The translations under genes were made by a program, and so were the position numbers. The notes beneath the pieces are model-generated. The model was given only the letters and a program-made list of their open reading frames with translations. It was not told where the DNA came from and ran no database searches. A DNA stretch of 64,000 nucleotides, taken from positions 248,001-312,000 of the forward strand of contig JAPFFF010000031.1 of assembly GCA_039105265.1 (NCBI GenBank). Reading direction: 5' to 3'. This DNA comes from Tritrichomonas musculus (taxonomy: Eukaryota > Parabasalia > Tritrichomonadida > Tritrichomonadidae). This document shows positions 58,166-64,000 of this stretch, piece after piece. How positions within the stretch are numbered: the first letter of the stretch is position 1; each line of letters starts with the position of its first letter.

Positions 58166-60708
58166 TGAAATATTAATTTTTGATTTTTGTTTATGAAAAA
58201 ATAAAAAATTGAATAACCATTATTGCAAAATGATAAAAAAAAAAAATTGAGAGAAAAGTTATATTACAATAAAAAACTCAAAATAAAGTATTCAAAAATA
58301 AAAATAAAGTATTCAAAAAGAAAAATAAAGCATTCATTTTTAGTGGTTAAGAGTAAGTCTTTAGTTGATTGAATTTTCAATTCAGAAAAAATTATAATAG
58401 TTTCAATATTTTATAACAAAACATATTTATGGTTTTGGTAAAAATTATATCATTTAATGAAAGAACATTTTTAATGTCGTTTTAAGAAATTCTGAGCAAC
58501 AACCAAACATTAATTCAATTTCAATTGAAAAAAAAAGTTATTCAATTTTTGTTTCTTCTCAAAACTAAATCTATTTTTCTTTCAAATAAACAAAAGTTCA
58601 AAACTTTTTTTAAATTTGAATTAAAAACCAATTTTTCATCCACAAAAATAATGGTTTCATGAAAAATATTATCTCTCGCAAAAATGATTATTTAAATCAT
58701 AAAACATTATGAAACATCATTGGAAGAATATACCATAAAAAAAAATGTGTGATATGTTTTTAACGTATGTTTATGCTAAAATATATACTTTTATAAATTA
58801 TTGATCAATAAATAATTATAAAACCTTTTTTTTTTAAAAAAAAAAATTCCCAGACTCAAAAAAAATTATCAAAAAGGTATTTGCTTTATTTAATAAAGTT
58901 TTTTTGCATTCTTTATCAATAATTAGTTATATTTAAGGTTAATCTTTATTATATGTCATTACGAATATAAATCTTTTAAAAAATCAAAAGAAAAGCATAA
59001 AATATTGATTGAGAGAGATTTTTCAATGATTATTTTATAACCGTAAAGCAGATTATTATACCATGAATTATTCACATTAATATTGAATATATCAAAATAT
59101 AAATCAATAAACATTTAATATAATATATTTTGAAATACAAATAAAAATATAAATATGTGTATATTAAATTATATCTTAATATATTAATCAAATAAGATAT
59201 AATATATAAATGATATAATTCAAATATTCATTATTCATTATTCAATTATTTCAAAAAATTAAAAAGCAAAAAATTTAAAATTTTGAATACTAGTAAGAGA
59301 ACAATTTATTACTTTTCCTTTTCTATTAATATTTTTAATATCCTGATAAAATTTATATATATATATATGCATAATATATATAATAAAAGATAAATTATGT
59401 TTTTTATTTCATTTTATTATCATATATTTAAAAAAAATGTTTTGAAAATGTAAATTTTTTTGAATTAATATTTTTTTCAATATTTTCATAGAAACAATTA
59501 AGGGAAGAGTTGAAACTCTCAAAATATTCTTAGTCTTGCCTCAAATTTTATGGTTAAATTATTAAAAAGAAAAATAAATGAAAATGAGATCAAAGTATTA
59601 AAATAAAATTCATTTATTTTATATTTTTAAAATATAATATTGTTTTTTCATTTATTTATTTTTAAAAAAATTAAACTCAAAATAATTTCTAGAATTTGAC
59701 ATAAATGTAACCTTCCGCATACGTTATTTTTTCCCTACATCTTTTCAGATTTGAAATCCCAATGATGGGAGTTGCATCCCTTTTCCTCATATTGTTATTT
59801 CATTTTTAAGCATTTTTCTCTGAATTTTCTCTCAATAATTTTTATATTTTTTATATTCAGAAATCATCTCAAATTTTTTTTCGATCTTTTTTTTTGAATG
59901 AAAATTAAAAAATTATTTTATTTTTATGAAATATATTAAATTAAGTTAAAAAAATTTATATATAGTAACAAAAATGAATATAATATATAAATATATAAAT
60001 AGTAACAATAAATATCATTATATAGCATTGATATTATCTATTCTATCTATATATTTTTTTTTTCTGAACATTTCAATAGATTATTTTGTTGAAAATATTT
60101 GCCTTTTATTCATATGAACACAGTAAACTCGAAAGAAAAGTAACAAAAAGAAGGTCACTTAATAATATTCTATAATTTATATTTATCATATTATGTAATT
60201 AGGCTGTTTAATACCTATGCTTTATTTTTTATTACAATATATATAAAGTATTTTTTGTTTTTTTATCAATTCTCAATAGTATAGAATTATTTGAATATTT
60301 TATTTTTAATAAGAGTTTTCAAAAATTAAAAAAAATCTTCTCAAACTCGGCCCTTAAATTTTCTATTTTTTTTTATCTACAGTAACCACATTTAATCCAC
60401 TGTAAAGCTAAATAATTTATCAACTGACAATTAAGCTATCAATTGATTTTCATGTGCATGCTATCTATATGAGTGCTTATGTAATCAAAATTTGCATTTT
60501 TTGATATTGAAATTTCACATGAAAATTTATAATGATAAACAAGCTCAAACATTTAATTTTCCATAATAATTTTTGCCTAAAATTTCAATTTCACATATGC
60601 TTTTTATTCAATTTGAATAATTCAAATTTCTTTTTATAATTCTTTAAACCAAATCTCTACAGTAATATAATGGTATCTTTTAATAATAAAATAATATATT
60701 CCAATCGA
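58166..60708. other. 2.5-kb AT-rich intergenic region
   Basis: No ORF of interest is present. Short AT microsatellites occur (for example about 59357-59370). A small island richer in G and C at about 59700-59800 contains the overlapping hairpins TCCCA-ATGA-TGGGA and GGGA-GTTGCA-TCCC followed by TTTT. TACAGT...ACTGTA forms a small inverted repeat near 60378. Nothing is assignable with confidence. Confidence 0.45.
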
Positions 60709-61824
60709 TTAATCATCTTTCTCTTTTTCTATTATAATAAGAGGGATGTTCATTTCGTCTTGAGTTAAACCTGCATGAACTCCTACAAAATAATCTACTT
60801 CTTCTTTAGTATTAAAAATGGACAGATCATCTATTGCAATTGCTAAATAATCGCCAATCATATCACGAAAGCTAGGATGTTCCACGCCATCACCAAACAG
60901 CTTTTTATCAAGTACTTCTTCTTTTGTCATTAACAAAAATTTACCTCCAAATTCTTTCTCAAATTCAGATTCAAATTGTTTCTTTTTATCTTCTTTTACA
61001 AACAAATTCAAAGTCCTCGGTTCAATCGAAGGACTCCTCACGAGACACTCAGCAATCCTCGGATAATCATGCAAACAAACCCCCTTCGAATTGATGTGTC
61101 CGTGATCAGCAGTAACGATCACAACCGCATCTTTCAAACTGTCACACAAAAGTTTCACTTGCGTCTCCAAATCAGAGACGACTTGCTTAGATTTCTCAGT
61201 ATAACAGCCCTCGGCATGCATTGTATGATCTGGTTCACTCCAATAAGCATATATGAACTTTTTCTCAGGTTTACAACACAACTTTTTAACTTGTTTACAA
61301 ATCTGAGAAAATGAGTCTGGAAAAGGAGAAACAAATGGAGTCACTTCGTAGGCGTTGCCTCCGTTTTCATTGATTTGTGTAACGATTGACTTATATCCGC
61401 AATATTTGGTGGCAACATTATAAGGTGCAGCTGGCTGATCTGTTCCTGATTCTGTATTATAAAAAACAGTGACGTTTTTGTCGATTTGTGGATAGTAACA
61501 GTCCCATCCAAGCCAGCAGTGTTCACATGGAGTTTTTCCGCTTAAAATAGATGTAGTTGCTGCAACAGTTGTGGGAGGGAATACAGAACTATAGGTGCCA
61601 ATATAATGCGAATTGAAAAATCCATTTTTATCTAAGTTTTGGCGTATGATATTTGTTCCCATTCCGTCTAATAAAAGAATAACTATATTTTCATGACCTT
61701 TTTGTAAATAAGGATCAACTAATTGTAGTCCTTGCTTTCCACTTTTGATTCCAAATTCTTCTAATATTGAAACAGCCAAAGAGGTAATGCTATTGTTATA
61801 ATCTGGAAATTGTTGCTTCATCAT
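60709..61824 (-). CDS. Type I phosphodiesterase / nucleotide pyrophosphatase family enzyme
   Basis: 371 residues of the alkaline-phosphatase superfamily (PF01663 type). Metal and catalytic motifs in order: LLLDGMG (D53), VFPPTTVAATTSILSG (nucleophile Thr near 85-86), YWSEPDHTMHAEG, TADHGH, and the last His in GVHAGLT. All the expected metal ligands appear to be present. No signal peptide or transmembrane segment is evident, so it is probably cytosolic. Possible substrates are nucleotide phosphodiesters or phospholipid head groups and cannot be told from sequence alone. Two adjacent ATGs (MMKQQF) make the exact start uncertain by one codon. Confidence 0.85.
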   Translation of the reverse strand: MMKQQFPDYNNSITSLAVSILEEFGIKSGKQGLQLVDPYLQKGHENIVILLLDGMGTNIIRQNLDKNGFFNSHYIGTYSSVFPPTTVAATTSILSGKTPCEHCWLGWDCYYPQIDKNVTVFYNTESGTDQPAAPYNVATKYCGYKSIVTQINENGGNAYEVTPFVSPFPDSFSQICKQVKKLCCKPEKKFIYAYWSEPDHTMHAEGCYTEKSKQVVSDLETQVKLLCDSLKDAVVIVTADHGHINSKGVCLHDYPRIAECLVRSPSIEPRTLNLFVKEDKKKQFESEFEKEFGGKFLLMTKEEVLDKKLFGDGVEHPSFRDMIGDYLAIAIDDLSIFNTKEEVDYFVGVHAGLTQDEMNIPLIIIEKEKDD

Positions 61825-61901
61825 ATGATTTTATCTTTTTCTACTCAAAAAGTTTAAAAAAAAATATTTGAAAAATAAAAGAAATTAGCTCAATGATAAG
61901 T

Positions 61902-62264
61902 TTATTCTGGGACTGGGACTGCATCGGGTTGTACGACTGGGACTGCAGCGGCGTCTGGTTCTCCAGTAGCTCCTGGTTCGGCACCTGAATCTGATGATTC
62001 AGATGATGTTGATGATGATGAGGAGGATGAGGATTTCTCACCTCTTTCTTTTCTTAATCTCTTTTCTTCCTTCTTCTTTTCTTTTCTTAACCTCTTTTCT
62101 TCCTTAGTTTCCTTCTTTTTCTCTTTCTTTTCCTTCTTATCCTTGGACTTCTTTTCTTTCTTTTCCTTCTTTTCTTCTTTCATATGTTCTTTGATCTCTT
62201 CAGCAGTATGATGTGGAGCTTCTCCATTGCCAACTTCGAATTGATTTCCTGGTGTTTCAGCCAT
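61902..62264 (-). CDS. Small KKE-rich, Ser-tract protein of unknown function
   Basis: 120 residues from MAETPGNQFEVGNGEAPHH. A Lys/Glu-rich block (about 30-77), a Ser-rich tract (SSSSSSSSTSSESS) and an acidic Pro/Val/Ala tail follow one another. It looks fully disordered, and no domain is recognised. The start is the internal Met rather than the upstream in-frame ATG at 62300, because CTTCACTTTTTT with TCA+1 at 62276 gives a leader of 12 bases. The low-complexity composition is typical of nucleolar or RNA-binding proteins, but the function is unknown. Confidence 0.65.
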   Translation of the reverse strand: MAETPGNQFEVGNGEAPHHTAEEIKEHMKEEKKEKKEKKSKDKKEKKEKKKETKEEKRLRKEKKKEEKRLRKERGEKSSSSSSSSTSSESSDSGAEPGATGEPDAAAVPVVQPDAVPVPE

Positions 62265-62269
62265 TTTAA

Positions 62270-62280
62270 AAAAAGTGAAG
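62270..62280 (-). promoter_or_regulatory. Initiator-like element of the KKE-rich gene
   Basis: CTTCACTTTTT on the minus strand; TCA+1 followed by C and T fits the trichomonad initiator TCA+1Py(T/A). The implied 12-base leader is of usual length for the group and decides the start codon. Confidence 0.5.
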
Positions 62281-62978
62281 TAAAAAAAAAAGCGCTTCAA
62301 AATAAATCCTTTAAAATTTTGTTAATAATTTTAAAATTTATTATCATTATATGTTGAAAAATGGAATAAAATATTATTAAAAAATTTTCGTAATATTTGT
62401 GAAAATTTATCATAAAAATTATGAGTATTTTCAAAATTCAATATGATAAAAACTCTATTGTTTGCTCAAAAATAACTTTTTCTATAATTGAAAAGAAAAT
62501 TCTATTGAATTAGTTGAAATGAATATTATTTTTCGGAAAGCTTACTGATTTCTGAAATTATACTTATAATGGATTTTGTAAAATGGTACTTCCGATTTCG
62601 AAAGACCATAAAATTTCTGAACTAGATAGGTCAATATTATTGAGTCAATAATAATAATCCAACGAACCCAATTATAATGCTGTTATATGCCTTACAACTG
62701 AGAGTAACTCTTAAATCATATGAAATAGCGTTTTACTGTTAAAACTTTATATTATTAAAGGTCTTACAACTAAATTGAATAAAAAATAAAATTAAATAAA
62801 TTTATATTTATCTTAATAAATAATTTATTTAATATTATAATATATAATTTATATATTTTATATCCAAAATTATAAAATGTAATGATTGAAATAAAGACTT
62901 TAATTAAAATTCAATATATATCGATTTCTTATATATTTGTATCATTTAAAAAATATAGATGTCATTTGAATGGGTATA
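62281..62978. other. AT-rich spacer
   Basis: No gene. CTTACAACT occurs twice (about 62691 and 62762), and AGTAACTCTTAAAT at about 62704 is the complement of a piece inside the 56.2-kb inverted-repeat segment. That may be chance. Confidence 0.4.
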
Positions 62979-63164
62979 CTATGTGTTATACAAATAATAT
63001 TTTACTTTTTGGCGAAATCCTTCAGTAACTGAAATATTAAGCTTTTTATATTTATGAAACCATTCAACTAAATCTGCATTTTTAGAAAAAACTGACATTT
63101 GATTTGGAATGAAATTCAAATATATTAGAAAGTAAATGCATATAAATAAAACTATATTCTTCAT
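62979..63164 (-). CDS. Short secreted-type ORF, possibly a cysteine-protease propeptide fragment
   Basis: 61 residues starting with a clear signal-peptide-like segment (MKNIVLFICIYFLIYLNFI), then ADLVEWFHKYKKL followed by EGFRQKVKYYLYNT. The spacing W...Y/H...E..R.....N weakly recalls the inhibitor prodomain (I29) of papain-type proteases found in trichomonads. The frame ends there, and no protease domain follows on the minus strand. It could be a decayed gene start, a small secreted peptide or a chance ORF. Confidence 0.25.
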   Translation of the reverse strand: MKNIVLFICIYFLIYLNFIPNQMSVFSKNADLVEWFHKYKKLNISVTEGFRQKVKYYLYNT

Positions 63165-64000
63165 TGAACTCCTGTAACGTCCAATTTTTTTAAAATCATC
63201 ATTTAATAATTCAACAAATTCAATTTTTCTGCATTTTTAGCTAAAAAATGAATTTTTTTTTTTTTTTTTTTTTCAATAATAATAACTATTTTTATATAAT
63301 ACTTAATGTTTAAAAAGCATATAAAAAGATATCAAAAGAATTAATGATTAGAATAAATTATATAAAAAGTTATCGCTATTCTAAGTTTTAAAAAGTGTTA
63401 AAAAATTCTTTTCAAAAATAATAAAAATAAATTGAGATAAAATACTCAAATTTATTTTCTGAAGAAAATTTAATATATAAAGTTATCGCTATACTTAGAG
63501 GAGAGTCAACTTATTTTTAACACAAAAACTCATAGTATAATTGGTTTGGATTTTTCATATGTACACATAATATTTAATATAATATATAATAGTTTTTCTA
63601 TCTAAAATATCTCTATAATTAATTTATATTATTGAGATAAAAATGTTTTATTCCATATTAGTCTAATTTGAATGCATATTCAAATATTTTTTTCTCTCAA
63701 TTTTTTCTTTTCAAATTTTAGTATATTAGATTTACAAATTTTTCTTGATGGGATATTAATATTTTTTAAATATTCTTGCATATATAATCATATATATAGA
63801 TATAAAAAATAATTACTCATACGGTATTTTAAATCAACTTATATATTTGCTTGGGAGAATGCATAAAACTAATGATCGAGTGTAATTTATTATGACTCTA
63901 ATAAAATATTGGTAGTTGGGATTTGAGATTTAGTCGAATAAATAGATTTATTATACGCATATATATCTAATATATTGTTTTCGAATGATTTGGTGTGTTG
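63165..64000. other. AT-rich spacer at the right edge
   Basis: It contains a 21-T run (63253-63273) and a direct repeat GTTATCGCTAT at about 63369 and 63483. No gene is seen. Confidence 0.5.

Noticed and set aside
63366-63505. Direct repeat GTTATCGCTAT
   Set aside because: Short, imperfect and AT-rich context; no element can be built from it.

Overview
The window looks like nuclear DNA of a parabasalid protist, most likely a trichomonad of the Tritrichomonas/Trichomonas type. The support is an AT-rich genome with long genes that need no introns, very short 5' leaders with TCA-type initiator motifs just before several ATGs, a giant Pmp-like beta-helix surface protein, a two-repeat Myb protein, an RCC1-like protein, flagellar-type coiled-coil proteins, and non-LTR retrotransposons with a restriction-like endonuclease (RLE). 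The species is inferred, not proven.

Region 1 (1-22086) is a head-to-tail array of related RLE-class LINEs and short non-autonomous units, all on the + strand. Units are separated by the same 14-bp motif, CCACACGGGAGGAG, seen nine times and followed each time by a T-run. From left to right: the 3' part of LINE family A (1-3357); a 1.07-kb unit B1; five nearly identical 878-bp units; a complete LINE A with one uninterrupted 2342-codon ORF (8833-15993); unit B2; a diverged and frameshifted LINE family D cut off inside its reverse transcriptase (17094-21905); and a fragment of the 878-bp unit. LINE A encodes three C2H2 zinc fingers, an RT with YADD, a CCHC knuckle and an RLE domain. Its N-terminal part has 17 exact 54-bp repeats, and each repeat can fold as a hairpin whose arms covary between repeats.

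Region 2 (22797-36570) holds four long coiled-coil genes, one of them resembling CFAP58, which points to the flagellum or cytoskeleton. Region 3 (37238-41820) is a tandem pair of secretory-type Hsp70/Grp170-like genes whose 5' halves are almost identical and whose 3' halves have diverged. Region 4 (41983-43967) has a tRNA-Phe(GAA) gene with a degenerate third LINE (family C) inserted at its 3' end, flanked by a 17-bp duplication of the tRNA 3' end. Region 5 (44440-64000) holds ribosomal protein eL36, an NSRP1-like protein, the 2698-residue surface protein, an RCC1-like protein ending in a CaaX box, a Myb protein, an alkaline-phosphatase-superfamily phosphodiesterase, a small KKE-rich protein, and long AT-rich spacers.

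The most interesting system is the LINE family. Family C sits at the exact 3' end of a tRNA gene. The motif between the family A/B/D units has the layout of a tRNA 3' end (T-stem strand, seven acceptor bases, G73) followed by T's. This suggests RLE-LINEs that target tRNA 3' ends, bring their own T-run (a possible Pol III terminator) and build tandem arrays by reusing the regenerated target. The sequence alone cannot prove this, but the geometry of the two cases agrees closely.
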